Assembly (NCBI GenBank): GCA_020724545.1
Contig: DYGR01000030.1
Location: 1 to 36,262, forward strand
Source: Candidatus Methanoperedens nitratireducens
Lineage (GTDB): Archaea; Halobacteriota; Methanosarcinia; Methanosarcinales; Methanoperedenaceae
Direction of reading: 5' to 3'
DNA length: 36,262 bases
Positions 1 through 8,846 of this stretch are shown here, piece after piece. The notes under the pieces are model-generated. The model saw only the letters and a program-made list of their open reading frames with translations, was not told the DNA's origin and ran no database searches. The first letter of the stretch is position 1, and the number at the start of each line of letters is the position of its first letter. Position numbers and translations under genes: made by a program.

Positions 1-1
1 G

Positions 2-2056
2 AACAGGTTCGGCAGGATGGAGGTCACAACTGTAAGTAAGGATGAAATAAAGATGGAAAATAAAGATACGATAAGCCTGAGTGAAGGGAGAACTGAGGAT
101 GTGATGGGTGATATAAAAATAGTTGTGGCCGATAACAGCAGCGCTGTCCGCTTTGCCCTTTCTGTTGAGAAAACAGGGAAATTCGAGGTCAGAAGTACTG
201 TCTATAGAGAGGATGACCCTGTTGATATATGGACTCCTTACAACTTCGGAATGAACATAGGCAAGACAAGTATAGGGTTCTACTATGACCTTGACGATGG
301 TATAGGCAGTGAGAGCTTGAAACTTGAGCCATTGAATGGGAGCACGACAATAAAGGATGGAAAGCTCATCTACACAACAACGCCAGAAGAAGTGAGCTTT
401 GGATATTCCAAATTCGGCAAATACGAGGTCATAGGTTTCATGGCAGAGAAGTACTTTGCAGGCTATACAGGTAACACCGACATAGCCAATACAAGACCAA
501 GTACCAGTTTTGCAGGAATAAGCGTGCTCTCCCAGGGACAGCTTCACAAGGTGCTTATCGATGACGATACGCAGCGCACCGTATCTGTAGGAAGCACTCT
601 TACCCTGAAGGAGGGCTATGTCCTTAAGGCAAAGGACATAGACCTGGGTGCAAGGACAATGCTCATATCCCTGTTAAAGGATGGAAACGAGGTGGATTCA
701 ACTCCGCTTTCAGCAGGCGAGACCTATGTATATACAAAGAGGGTGGGAAGTGTATCAGACCTTCCTTTAATAATCGCAAGATTCGATAACGTATTCTCAG
801 GTCAGGAAGTTCAGGCGGCATTCCTGAAGGGGATGTTCCAGATATCCGAGAGCGCTACCACAGTTAAAACTGGGAACAGGTTCGGCAGGATGGAGGTCAC
901 AACTGTAAGTAAGGATGAAATAAAGATGAGCAATGATGGAAGTATAAGTCTGGATAAGGGCCGGACCGAGGAACTGATGGGTAGCATTAAACTGAAGGTA
1001 GCAGATAGCGATACATTGAGGTTCTATTTTGCCGTTGACGTATCCCCTGAGATGGTGGCAAATCAGCTTGTAATAGATTCCCCTGCTAAAGCTACCGCCG
1101 GGGATGCCATTAAGATAAAGGTTACAGCCGGGGGGAATGTGGTTGAGGGTGCATCTATATCTATCGATCCTGTGATCGGACAGATAGCAGATAAGACCGA
1201 CAGTGATGGGGTACTTAACTATACCCTTCCAAGAACAATGAAAGGCACCTACAATATAACAGCAGATATGCTTGGTTACCAGAAGGCAAGTAAGAGCATA
1301 GAGGTTCTGGAATATATTGAGCTCAGGCTGAGCATCGATGCCCCTGCAAAGGCAGACCAGTTCGAGACAATAACCATACGGGTCATGCACAACGGCACAC
1401 CTGTCAGCGGTGCGACCGTAGCATATGATAATGTGACCATCGGTACAACTGATAGCGAAGGCACCCTGAACTACAAACTAGAGACAAGCGGAACACATAC
1501 TATATCTGCATCAAAGGCTGGTTACATCACAGTTGCCAGAGATATCGAAGTCAGGATGCCATTCTCTGAGTATAAGGCCCTTGATATCAACGTAACACCG
1601 GATGTGGTTTTCACCAACCAGGAGATCGTAATAAGATCAAATATCACAAACTCAGGTACTAAAGCTGATACATTTCCTGTAGATCTTATCATTAACAACA
1701 CTGTTGTGGACACCATGTCTGTTACTCTTGCTCCTGGTGATATAAAGGAGATCAACTTTACACGAAAAGCAAAGCAGTTAATCTCATCAGAAAAGAACAC
1801 TCTGCCGGGAAATTATACGATTGAGATCCTGGGGCAGAAAGGACTGGTAGAGGTTAAAGAAGAACCCACAAACTACCTTCTGATCGGTGTAATAGCAACA
1901 GGCCTTGGAGCGATTATGATCTATCTGCTGACGGCAAAAAACAAGATAAGCCTTGAAACAATAAGAAGCAACATGAACATGGAAACAATAAGAAGAAAAT
2001 TAAATCTTGAGGCGGTTAAAGGATTGCTGGTCAGATCTGGAAAGAAAGGGGCCTGA
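2..2056 (+). CDS. S-layer family surface protein, 3' part (5' end outside window)
   Basis: The reading frame is open to the first base, so the gene starts upstream; the ATG at 17 is internal. Bases 1-55 recur exactly at 874-928, so the visible part begins inside a repeat unit of 873 bp (291 codons). Each unit matches the Methanosarcina S-layer duplication domain (DUF1608-like), with FGKYEVIGF, YFAGYTG and GYVLKAKDID in the first copy. The second copy breaks off after about 70 residues. It is followed by two Ig-like or carboxypeptidase-regulatory-like domains (about residues 365-515 counted from position 17), a CARDB-like domain (about 520-615), one membrane helix (YLLIGVIATG..., about 619-638) and a basic tail with three related MET/LEAIRR-like segments. 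The likely role is a cell-envelope lattice or envelope-anchored protein with the tail in the cytoplasm. The family call is firm; the exact envelope role is inferred. Confidence 0.85.
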   Translation, partial: NRFGRMEVTTVSKDEIKMENKDTISLSEGRTEDVMGDIKIVVADNSSAVRFALSVEKTGKFEVRSTVYREDDPVDIWTPYNFGMNIGKTSIGFYYDLDDGIGSESLKLEPLNGSTTIKDGKLIYTTTPEEVSFGYSKFGKYEVIGFMAEKYFAGYTGNTDIANTRPSTSFAGISVLSQGQLHKVLIDDDTQRTVSVGSTLTLKEGYVLKAKDIDLGARTMLISLLKDGNEVDSTPLSAGETYVYTKRVGSVSDLPLIIARFDNVFSGQEVQAAFLKGMFQISESATTVKTGNRFGRMEVTTVSKDEIKMSNDGSISLDKGRTEELMGSIKLKVADSDTLRFYFAVDVSPEMVANQLVIDSPAKATAGDAIKIKVTAGGNVVEGASISIDPVIGQIADKTDSDGVLNYTLPRTMKGTYNITADMLGYQKASKSIEVLEYIELRLSIDAPAKADQFETITIRVMHNGTPVSGATVAYDNVTIGTTDSEGTLNYKLETSGTHTISASKAGYITVARDIEVRMPFSEYKALDINVTPDVVFTNQEIVIRSNITNSGTKADTFPVDLIINNTVVDTMSVTLAPGDIKEINFTRKAKQLISSEKNTLPGNYTIEILGQKGLVEVKEEPTNYLLIGVIATGLGAIMIYLLTAKNKISLETIRSNMNMETIRRKLNLEAVKGLLVRSGKKGA

Positions 2057-2161
2057 TAATTACATTATTTATTTATTATCCTCTGATTACTTATTGTCAT
2101 TATTAACCATGACAAATTTTAAGTACTATGACCGCTATTTACTATAAGTAGGAGGAACTTT

Positions 2162-2578
2162 ATGAGCGAGATCGTAAATGTTGTTTCCCGTGACACCGGG
2201 AAGCTAGACAGAAAAAAAGTTAGAGCATCGCCATATGAATTCACAATAGCCACAAGGGCGAAATGGGAGATGGTAATCGCGAACGAGGATATTACCATAG
2301 GTGCGGGGAAACTTGAGCGCATAAAGATAAAGGAAATCAAGGTACAGAAGGATATGCTTGCGATGCCATGCGCTTTCAGTCATCATGCACTGGTGTCGGT
2401 CATAAAGGTGGGGGCTAAGGAGGGTCCAGCACCTGTGGAGATCGACCGCGTCATAGATACGGCTTATATACTGGGGCAGGAATCCGGTGAGATCAAAAAA
2501 GGGGATCTTCTCTCTGTACTGAACCTGTATCCCATAATGTTCACGCGTGAGGCTACTAAGCCTTTGCAAGTCGGGTGA
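2162..2578 (+). CDS. DUF22 domain protein
   Basis: This 138-residue soluble protein has no signal peptide or membrane helix. The sequence from about residue 30 onward (ATRAKWEMVIANEDITI, MPCAFSHHALVSVI, GEIKKGDLLSVLNLYP) has the pattern of the archaeal DUF22 family, whose function is not known. The ATG is preceded by AGGAGG at a good distance, and a TATA-like TTTACTATAAG lies just before that. The stop overlaps the ribosome-binding sequence of the following zinc-protein gene, so the two are probably cotranscribed. The conserved MPC...H segment could bind a metal or nucleotide, but nothing in the sequence proves this. Confidence 0.7.
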   Translation: MSEIVNVVSRDTGKLDRKKVRASPYEFTIATRAKWEMVIANEDITIGAGKLERIKIKEIKVQKDMLAMPCAFSHHALVSVIKVGAKEGPAPVEIDRVIDTAYILGQESGEIKKGDLLSVLNLYPIMFTREATKPLQVG

Positions 2579-2583
2579 GGATC

Positions 2584-3090
2584 ATGGAAACTTGCAAAAT
2601 ATGCAATGGCGACCAGGACTCAAAACACTACGAAGACTATAATATATGCACCGAATGCGCCGATCTCATGGAAGACCTGATGAGTGAATACTTCCTTAGA
2701 ACACTGAGATACGAGGGCTCCAATACAAGAACAGGTTATCTGAGATATCTTGAGAACAGAAAGCAGTTCATCAGTGATTATCAGCGGATAAGAAAACACA
2801 GCAAGCGCCATATCAAATCCATGGAAGAACGTGTGTTTGAGGAGCTGCGAAAAGGCGCTGAAGGTGGAAAACAGAGGTATCTTGAGAGACTTCTTCAGAC
2901 GATCAACTGGCTTGAGCGCTATCCTGCGTTCTATAACTACTATTTCAAGAGATACTGTGTCTGTCCCAATTGCGGCGCATCTATATTCGATCACTATGAT
3001 AAACAGGATGTAGGCGACTGGCTCATGATAACATGCGGTAGATGCGATACTGTTATCAAAAAGTATTTCTCACCCAAGTTCGTGAGCTAG
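2584..3090 (+). CDS. Zinc-binding protein with two CxxC pairs, function unknown
   Basis: I chose the ATG at 2584 because GGTGAGG sits just upstream; a GTG at 2575 is possible but would overlap the previous stop. The product has 168 residues. It has one cysteine pair cluster at the N-terminus (CKICN and ICTEC), a charged helical middle rich in Arg, Lys and Glu, and a second cluster near the C-terminus (CVCPNCG and ITCGRC). Each cluster could bind one zinc ion. The basic helical core between zinc ribbons would fit nucleic-acid or ribosome binding, but that is inference. It overlaps the DUF22 gene by a few bases and is probably in the same operon. I do not recognise a named family. Confidence 0.6.
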   Translation: METCKICNGDQDSKHYEDYNICTECADLMEDLMSEYFLRTLRYEGSNTRTGYLRYLENRKQFISDYQRIRKHSKRHIKSMEERVFEELRKGAEGGKQRYLERLLQTINWLERYPAFYNYYFKRYCVCPNCGASIFDHYDKQDVGDWLMITCGRCDTVIKKYFSPKFVS

Positions 3091-3098
3091 TCCTCTTT

Positions 3099-3533
3099 TT
3101 ACTTTTCTATTGTTGCTTTTAGAATCTTATCTCCCTTTCTGATCTTTGCAACGACATCCTGACCTTCGATCACCTGTCCGAAGACTGCATAGTTCTTATC
3201 CAGGAACTTTGCATCTTCAATACAGATATAGAACTGAGAGCTTGCACTATTCGGGTCCTGCGAGCGCGCCATTCCTACTGCGCCTTTCCTGTGGGTGAGT
3301 GTTGGAGCTATTTCAAGAGGGATTGTCTTTCCTGAGCCTCCTGTACCATCTCCTTTTGGGTCGCCGCCCTGAATCACAAATCCTGGCTCAACCCTGTGGA
3401 AGGTCAGGCCGTTATAGAACCCACTCTGGGTCAGGTCTATGAAGTTCTTTGTGGTTATGGGCGCTTCTTTTTCGTAGAGTTCAAATTTTATTGTTCCTTT
3501 TGTGGTTTCTAAGACTGCGGTTCTATTTTGCAT
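3099..3533 (-). CDS. Cyclophilin-type peptidyl-prolyl cis-trans isomerase
   Basis: This is a compact 144-residue cyclophilin, the short prokaryotic type. It catalyses cis-trans isomerisation of Xaa-Pro bonds during protein folding. The core motifs are present: [30 protein letters not shown] with the catalytic FHR...Q, and a GAVGMAR segment followed by SSQFYI. There is no signal peptide, so it acts in the cytoplasm. The frame opens further upstream, but the ATG at 3533 is preferred because GGAAGTGAT lies at the right distance and family homology begins there ([17 protein letters not shown]). It is convergent with the zinc-protein gene, with 8 bp between the stops, and divergent from the MgtC-like gene. 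Confidence 0.93.
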   Translation of the reverse strand: MQNRTAVLETTKGTIKFELYEKEAPITTKNFIDLTQSGFYNGLTFHRVEPGFVIQGGDPKGDGTGGSGKTIPLEIAPTLTHRKGAVGMARSQDPNSASSQFYICIEDAKFLDKNYAVFGQVIEGQDVVAKIRKGDKILKATIEK

Positions 3534-3626
3534 GAGTATCACTTCCTTCACATCAGACAGGTATAAGTTGAAGCCATCATACATTAATCTAATTATAGAC
3601 GGTTAACACTATCTCCAATTATAATA

Positions 3627-3639
3627 TTTATATATAAAA
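3627..3639 (+). promoter_or_regulatory. TATA box for the MgtC/DUF4010 gene
   Basis: TTTATATATAAAA is a textbook archaeal TATA element. Its centre is about 28 bp before the ATG at 3661, which predicts a start site at or just before the start codon. No Shine-Dalgarno sequence precedes this ATG, consistent with a leaderless mRNA. Confidence 0.6.
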
Positions 3640-3660
3640 ATATTAACAATTTGATAATCA

Positions 3661-4959
3661 ATGAACGACCTGATACCACAGTTTCTGAGCAATATGAATG
3701 TAACGATCGAATTCTTTCAAAAATTAGCGCTGGCTACGCTTATAGGTATTCTTATCGGCATCGAAAGAGAGCACAGACGTCCTGAGGGAATGGAACTGAT
3801 CGCAGGGGTTCGTACATTTACAATGGCCAGCATAACAGGAATGATCTCATCATATCTGGCACAGACCGTCCATCCCGGGATTCTATTGATAACGCTTGCA
3901 TTCTTTGCTATTATATCAGCAATATACGCATATGTTAAAAATGCGATACTGAAGCAGCAGGGTATAACAGGCCCGATTGCGCTTTTCTGTACGTACCTGC
4001 TGGGTATTTTTATAGCCTATGAATTTTATCTTATCGCAATAGCAATAGCAGTCATTATGACCCTCCTGCTTGCTGAAAAGCGCCCGCTTCATTCATTCGC
4101 CGCAAACCTGACGGATGATGAGATCCAGAGTGCGGTCCGTTTTCTGGCTGTTGTTTTCATACTGTACCCGATAACCCCGGATGAGCTATTGATGGGGGTC
4201 ATCAATCCAAGATGGATCCTTCGGGTTGTGATAGTAGTGTCGACTATCAGTTTCATCAGTTTTGTTATATTGAAAAGAATGGGAGCGAGCTATGGGCTGC
4301 CCCTCTCAGGCATGCTGGGGGGGCTCGTGAACAGTGAAGCAACTACAGGTGCAGTTGCAGGCATGGTCAAAAAAAGAAATGAACTGGTAACATCAGGCTA
4401 TATCGGGATTATACTATCTAACGCTGCTATGCTGATTAGAAATTTGCTCATAGCATTTGTAGTGGATCCAAGCGGCAGGGTGCTGTTATTGATGGCCCCC
4501 CCTCAACTGATCATTACATCCTTTGCCATAGCTGCTGTAATAAGATCAGGAAATAACATGCCTGTGAGCGAACCCATAAAACTTGAGTCGCCATTTGCAC
4601 TATCTTCTGCAATAAAATTCGCCTCTGGTTTTGCGGCATTATCCATAGTCTCAACATTCGCTAACATGTGGGCCGGTGTTGCAGGTGTCTATGCCACAGC
4701 ACTGGGGGGGTTAATCAGCAGCGCTGTGGTAACTGCATCGGCTACAGCACTTGCAGTGAGTGATATTGTTCCCCACAGCACAGCAGCTTTGACCGCAGTC
4801 CTGGCAAGTATTATAAGCACAGGGAGTAAGATATTGCTCGTAAAATGGGCAGGCCCTTCTGAGCTTTCAGGGTTAATAAAGAGGACGTTCACATATTTTA
4901 TAATACTCGGCACTGTTATACTCATCATATGGGGAATTTATATAAGCTATACTTATTAA
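3661..4959 (+). CDS. MgtC/SapB family membrane protein with DUF4010
   Basis: This 432-residue polytopic membrane protein has about 12 hydrophobic segments. The N-terminal third carries the MgtC/SapB signature (LATLIGILIGIEREHRRPEGMELIAGVRTF, about residues 22-55). The C-terminal two thirds match the DUF4010 fold, with a GMLGGLVNSEATTGAVAGM segment near residue 220. Bacterial MgtC proteins act in magnesium homeostasis or ATP-synthase control. What the archaeal two-domain proteins transport or sense is not established, so I give no substrate. The gene is probably leaderless. It lies 22 bp upstream of the SDH protease gene on the same strand. Confidence 0.85.
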   Translation: MNDLIPQFLSNMNVTIEFFQKLALATLIGILIGIEREHRRPEGMELIAGVRTFTMASITGMISSYLAQTVHPGILLITLAFFAIISAIYAYVKNAILKQQGITGPIALFCTYLLGIFIAYEFYLIAIAIAVIMTLLLAEKRPLHSFAANLTDDEIQSAVRFLAVVFILYPITPDELLMGVINPRWILRVVIVVSTISFISFVILKRMGASYGLPLSGMLGGLVNSEATTGAVAGMVKKRNELVTSGYIGIILSNAAMLIRNLLIAFVVDPSGRVLLLMAPPQLIITSFAIAAVIRSGNNMPVSEPIKLESPFALSSAIKFASGFAALSIVSTFANMWAGVAGVYATALGGLISSAVVTASATALAVSDIVPHSTAALTAVLASIISTGSKILLVKWAGPSELSGLIKRTFTYFIILGTVILIIWGIYISYTY

Positions 4960-4981
4960 TCAGGAGAACTATGGTTAATAT

Positions 4982-5809
4982 ATGGTGGACTTAAATACAA
5001 CAGACATTTTGATTATTTTAGGTATAATCATCTTTTTATATGTGCTGATGTACCCTCAGTTCCAGATGGCAGCAGCGCGAAGAAAGAGGCTCAGGAAGAT
5101 TCAAGAAATGGAAGAGAGATGGGGCACAAAGGTTCTCACTATGATACACCGAAAGGAGGCTATCTCTATGTTTGGCGTACCTGTGTACCAGTATATAGAT
5201 GTAGAGGATGCGGAGGAGATCCTGAGAGGAATCCGAAACGCCGGGGATAAACCGGTTGACCTTATCCTTCATACACCAGGAGGCCAGCTCCATGCCTCTA
5301 TACAGATAGCGAGAGCATTGAGAGACCACAATGCTAAAACGCGTGTTCTCATTCCGCATTATTCTATGTCTGGCGGCACAATTATAGCCCTTGCAGCGGA
5401 TGAGATCATAATGGATAAAGATGCATCCCTTGGGCCCATAGATCCGCAGATAGGTGATTTCCTGAGGGGGGTTTTTCCAGCACCCTCATGGCTGCATGTG
5501 GCAGCAAAAAAAGGGCTTGAAGCTGATGATGCAACTCTTGTTATTGGTGATATCTCTGAGAAAGCATTGAATTTTATGAGAACAGCAGCAAATGAGCTGC
5601 TCGATGGCAAATTCACTGATAAGGAGAAACAAAAACAGGTTGTTGAGAAATTGATAGGTGGCGAGATGATACACAGCCAGCCCATCTCGGCAAAATATGC
5701 CCGGGCTCTTGGACTTCCTGTTTCCACAGAACTTCCCCGGCAGGTTCATGAGCTAATGAGATATTACCGGGCTGCCAGGTCGAATGTCGAATACCTCATG
5801 CAGGAATAA
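4982..5809 (+). CDS. SDH-type (ClpP fold) membrane-anchored serine protease
   Basis: The 275-residue protein starts with one membrane helix (ILIILGIIIFLYVLMYP, about residues 8-25), followed by a ClpP/crotonase-fold domain. HTPGG (about 100-104) and HYSMSGGTIIALAADEI (about 125-141) match the serine dehydrogenase proteinase family (PF01972), with the SMSGG serine as probable nucleophile. DASLGPIDPQIG follows as in relatives. The role is probably membrane-associated proteolysis or membrane-protein quality control. An SD-like AGGAGA lies about 17 bp before the ATG, which is unusually far; a seven-codon ORF starting at 4971 is better placed and could be a leader. The 3' end overlaps the convergent gene by 14 bp. 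Confidence 0.85.
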   Translation: MVDLNTTDILIILGIIIFLYVLMYPQFQMAAARRKRLRKIQEMEERWGTKVLTMIHRKEAISMFGVPVYQYIDVEDAEEILRGIRNAGDKPVDLILHTPGGQLHASIQIARALRDHNAKTRVLIPHYSMSGGTIIALAADEIIMDKDASLGPIDPQIGDFLRGVFPAPSWLHVAAKKGLEADDATLVIGDISEKALNFMRTAANELLDGKFTDKEKQKQVVEKLIGGEMIHSQPISAKYARALGLPVSTELPRQVHELMRYYRAARSNVEYLMQE

Positions 5810-6881
5810 GAGCAGCATTTGGATTATTATATTTCTCTGGTTTTTCCCGTCCAAGGATCTTTAAAGCAACATCATAGTTGTTCTGCATTATCCTGTTCTT
5901 CTGGGTAAACGGCTTTATTTTATCAAGCAATGGAGCGATATCGATATCTTCGATTGTAATACCCTGAAGAGATGCTTCTTCTTTTTTAAAGGCATTCAAA
6001 AAGGCAGAGTAGTGCATCGGCCCGCAGAATATCACGATATCTGAATAATCTGATTGCGTGGTCAGCATATGTAAGCCTTCAATGATATTTGAGAGTTTCA
6101 TTCTATCTTCTTTTATCTTATAATCCAGAAACCTCTCATACGAGGATACGAGTTCCAGTGCCTGTTCATTCAAACTTTTGATAATATAACCCCTGGTATT
6201 GAACTTAAGCATACGCTCAAGTCGGATTAAAAGCTCATTGTAGAACTTCTCGGTCTCCTCGTATGAAATAGCTGCCTGCTTTACCTGCATCGGGCTGCAC
6301 CAGATATGCCCTGGAGTTTCCCTGAATGCAGCTATTTCATTAATCGCCCTTGCTGTCTGTAATGTGAATTCGCTATCCTTATCAAAGACATCCTCATACA
6401 CAGGGATGAGTTCTTCCCTGGTTTTAATATCCTGGCCATAGAACACAACACTTAAAGGAAGGTTATCCTTACTCTCAATAAGTCTTATCTTCTTATCAAG
6501 AATCCCGTTCATATAAATACAGTATATGGTCTCCAGGGGTCTGCTAGCGCTGGCCGGTATCTGATAATACTCAGACCAGAACTGTAGAGGTGATATAAGT
6601 CTTTTATTGTATTTGTTCTCAAGCTCAACAAAGCTAACTGATATATCAAGAAAAACTGCCTGGGGGTTAATAATGTCAAGCAAACGCAGAGTCTCAAAAT
6701 GGGCATCATCCACGCTCACCAGGGCACGCTGCGAGCTCTCAGGGAACAACTTGCCAAGCTTAAAGGGATACTCAAGATGGTTATGCAGTGTGGACTCATC
6801 AAGACTACTAAGCCAATCTCTAACAGCTACATTGTGGATATCAAATATGCTTATGTAGGGTACAAGGAACAGCTCTGTCAT
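5796..6881 (-). CDS. Conserved-looking protein of unknown function (361 aa)
   Basis: I do not recognise this protein. It is about 361 residues, soluble, without signal peptide, mostly helical and charged (many Glu and Lys). A late segment, SDIVIFCGPMHYSAFLNAFKKEE (about residues 285-307), is preceded by RMKLSNIIEGLHML. It resembles the part of TraB/GumN-like proteins where a strand and His-containing loop end the core, but the resemblance is weak. WCSP with nearby histidines could form a metal site. The start is taken as the ATG at 6881; TTG at 6884 is the other option, and no clear SD precedes either. It overlaps the SDH protease gene tail-to-tail by 14 bp. Confidence 0.6.
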   Translation of the reverse strand: MTELFLVPYISIFDIHNVAVRDWLSSLDESTLHNHLEYPFKLGKLFPESSQRALVSVDDAHFETLRLLDIINPQAVFLDISVSFVELENKYNKRLISPLQFWSEYYQIPASASRPLETIYCIYMNGILDKKIRLIESKDNLPLSVVFYGQDIKTREELIPVYEDVFDKDSEFTLQTARAINEIAAFRETPGHIWCSPMQVKQAAISYEETEKFYNELLIRLERMLKFNTRGYIIKSLNEQALELVSSYERFLDYKIKEDRMKLSNIIEGLHMLTTQSDYSDIVIFCGPMHYSAFLNAFKKEEASLQGITIEDIDIAPLLDKIKPFTQKNRIMQNNYDVALKILGREKPEKYNNPNAALIPA

Positions 6882-6919
6882 CAATGGGATATTGCACTGA
6901 ACTCATAGATCACTAATGG

Positions 6920-7120
6920 TCATGCTTTTTTATCCGCTCTGTCCACTGCCTTTTGCAGCACTGTTTTAATCTCATATCTAATATCAACCCCGGCGGAATT
7001 ATCAAGGTACATGAGCCCTTCTTTTATCTTATTTTTATCTGGTGAATCTCGCTTAAGCTCTGATATGGCATCTATTAACATATCAATATCCTGCTTTTGC
7101 TCTGCTGTACCTGTTATCAT
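6920..7120 (-). CDS. Small helical protein, possibly 5'-disrupted
   Basis: This 66-residue hypothetical protein is rich in Asp, Lys and Ile, with two predicted helices and no recognised domain. The ATG at 7120 has no ribosome-binding sequence. The same frame stays open upstream for about 24 more codons with coding-like content (...LIDAYPEGESIVRLERQGDSFVM), back to a TAG at 7193-7195. Two codons before that TAG is an ATG at 7201 with an AT-rich TATA-like stretch upstream. Either translation begins at 7120, or this is a longer gene broken by a nonsense codon. It lies 36 bp upstream of the 361-aa gene on the same strand. Confidence 0.45.
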   Translation of the reverse strand: MITGTAEQKQDIDMLIDAISELKRDSPDKNKIKEGLMYLDNSAGVDIRYEIKTVLQKAVDRADKKA

Positions 7121-7243
7121 TACAAACGAATCGCCCTGCCTCTCTAATCGTACTATACTCTCACCTTCAGGATATGCATCTATCAGTTGATTCTACTGCA
7201 TGGTAGATATAATTTTGGTTAATGGTTAACACCCTATATTTCC

Positions 7244-7678
7244 CTACTTAGCTTTTACTCTGATTGCAATATCCTTTCCCAGCCGTTTGCATTCCTCAAG
7301 GTCTTTATCAGTAGGGGCGTACTGAATACGCAATACAGGGTCGATCACTTTCATACCGATCTGGCGCATCTTTTCTGCGATCATCACGGGCGCCTCACCG
7401 CTCCACCCATAGGAGCCGAAAGCTGCCCCTATTTTTTCGTTTACATCTTCTCTGGCAAGGCTTTCTATAAATTTCTCCATAGGAGGCAGCATCTTATAAT
7501 AAAAAGTCGAAGAGCCTATGGCAATGGCATCAGCAGATCTGAGGTCTTCTATATCTGCTTCATGAAAATTCACGGCCAGAGCTTCAACATTCCTTGATCT
7601 GACTCCTTCTGCTATGGCATCTGCCATAGCCTTTGTATTACCTGATGTACTGAGATATACAATAACTACTTTTGGCAT
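7244..7678 (-). CDS. Flavodoxin domain protein
   Basis: This 144-residue single-domain flavodoxin-like protein carries FMN as an electron carrier. The phosphate-binding loop is STSGNTKAMADAI (about residues 9-21), and the second FMN-contact region is GSSTFYYKMLPP. The sequence GAAFGSYGWSGEA (about 95-107) is like the flavodoxin half of A-type flavoproteins (FprA), but the beta-lactamase-like diiron half is missing. The ATG at 7678 is chosen because GGTGGG precedes it and the flavodoxin strand begins at once; the ORF opens 39 codons earlier without homology. It is divergent from the PEBP gene across a 135-bp spacer that has ACTATATATACC in the middle. Confidence 0.9.
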   Translation of the reverse strand: MPKVVIVYLSTSGNTKAMADAIAEGVRSRNVEALAVNFHEADIEDLRSADAIAIGSSTFYYKMLPPMEKFIESLAREDVNEKIGAAFGSYGWSGEAPVMIAEKMRQIGMKVIDPVLRIQYAPTDKDLEECKRLGKDIAIRVKAK

Positions 7679-7813
7679 ATTTTCCCACCTTCTCATATTG
7701 AGCTCATCAAAAACTATCGTAAGAGATATTGTCATGAAACTATATATACCTGATCTGAAAGTGTGCTCGAAAACTATAACTACAATATGTAACAAAAAAG
7801 TTACTGGAATAAT

Positions 7814-8278
7814 ATGGATAACATCTCAATCACATCTGAGGCGTTTGGGGAAGGGGAGACCATACCTGCTGAATATACCTGTGATAACAGGGATATCTCA
7901 CCCCCACTGACATGGAGCGGAATACCAGCAGGTACAAAGAGCATTGCATTGATCATGGATGATCCTGATGCCCCGCGCGGAACGTTCGTTCACTGGGTGC
8001 TCTATGGTATTCCGCCAGAAGCGCAAGGACTGCCTGAAGCAGTACCAAAAAACAAGACGTTAAATGACGGAAGCCGGCAGGGAACTACTGGCTTCGGGAA
8101 GATAGGGTACGGCGGACCATGCCCTCCGCCTGGCAAACCGCACAGGTATTATTTCAAGGTATACGCCCTGGACACAAAGCTTGACCTGCCTCCAGGAGTA
8201 TCCAAGGCAGATCTTGAGAGTGCAATGAAAGGGCACATACTGGCAAAAGGCGAACTGATGGGCAGATACGGAAGATAG
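7814..8278 (+). CDS. YbhB/YbcL family (PEBP) protein
   Basis: The 154-residue protein matches the prokaryotic phosphatidylethanolamine-binding protein family over its full length. ISPPLTWSG, MDDPDAPRGTFVHWVLYGIP and GYGGPCPPPGKPHRYYF form the anion-binding pocket signatures. There is no signal peptide, so it is cytoplasmic. Family members bind phosphorylated ligands or affect kinases; the archaeal ligand is unknown. The short inverted repeat GTAAC-aaaaaa-GTTAC (7788-7803) lies directly before the start and could be an operator. Confidence 0.92.
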   Translation: MDNISITSEAFGEGETIPAEYTCDNRDISPPLTWSGIPAGTKSIALIMDDPDAPRGTFVHWVLYGIPPEAQGLPEAVPKNKTLNDGSRQGTTGFGKIGYGGPCPPPGKPHRYYFKVYALDTKLDLPPGVSKADLESAMKGHILAKGELMGRYGR

Positions 8279-8291
8279 AATCCATGAGCCA

Positions 8292-8846
8292 CTAGCATGT
8301 ATAATATTTATCGATATTTTTCCTCAATCTTCGGCCCATACTGAGCCCATTTTTCATTGCTTTTATATTTATTGGCAGCAGATCTTCCCTGATACGTTCT
8401 GCAAGTGCCTTCTCAAGGCATGACGGTTTGATTATATCTATAAGTTCTATGATCGTTCCAAGTGCTACCACATTGGCCGTGACCGCTGCACCAATCTGGG
8501 TAGCTATGGTTGTAAAAGGGACGCTGTAGTGCCGTATTGGCGGTCGGTGTATGACCTGGCTTGAGTTCACGATCAATATACCTTCATCCTTCAGTTCTGG
8601 AAGATAGGTATCGCACGATTCCTGGTTCATTGTCAGCAGCACATCCAGCCTGCCAGGCATTCGAAAATCGATTGGTTCATCATCGATCACCAGGTTTGAT
8701 CTGCTTGCGCCGCCTCTGGCCTCAGGTCCATAGCTGCTTGTCAGGGTTACGTTCTTTCCATCTTTAACAGCAGCCTGAGCCAGCAGCGCTCCTGCAAATA
8801 TCAGACCCTGGCCTCCTGAGCCAGAGAGACTGATATTAAATCTCAC
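8292..8846 (-). CDS. korC: 2-oxoacid:ferredoxin oxidoreductase gamma subunit
   Basis: This is the gamma subunit (184 residues) of a four-gene oxidoreductase that converts a 2-oxoacid, probably 2-oxoglutarate, and CoA to an acyl-CoA, CO2 and reduced ferredoxin. GSGGQGLIFAGALLAQAA at the N-terminus is the family signature, followed by SYGPEARGGASRSNLVI. It is the last gene of the cluster; its start overlaps the stop of the beta subunit by 4 bp, which suggests translational coupling. The assignment to Kor rather than Por or Vor rests on gene order and on separate alpha and gamma chains; substrate choice cannot be proven from sequence. Confidence 0.9.
   Translation of the reverse strand: MRFNISLSGSGGQGLIFAGALLAQAAVKDGKNVTLTSSYGPEARGGASRSNLVIDDEPIDFRMPGRLDVLLTMNQESCDTYLPELKDEGILIVNSSQVIHRPPIRHYSVPFTTIATQIGAAVTANVVALGTIIELIDIIKPSCLEKALAERIREDLLPINIKAMKNGLSMGRRLRKNIDKYYTC

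Noticed and set aside
4971..4994. Seven-codon ORF before the SDH protease
   Set aside because: It has a well-placed SD but is too short to support as a gene; it is only mentioned in the protease entry.
7193..7195. Pyrrolysine recoding of TAG here and at 28302
   Set aside because: TAG is the stop codon of about ten genes in the window, and both cases look like decay or an alternative start.
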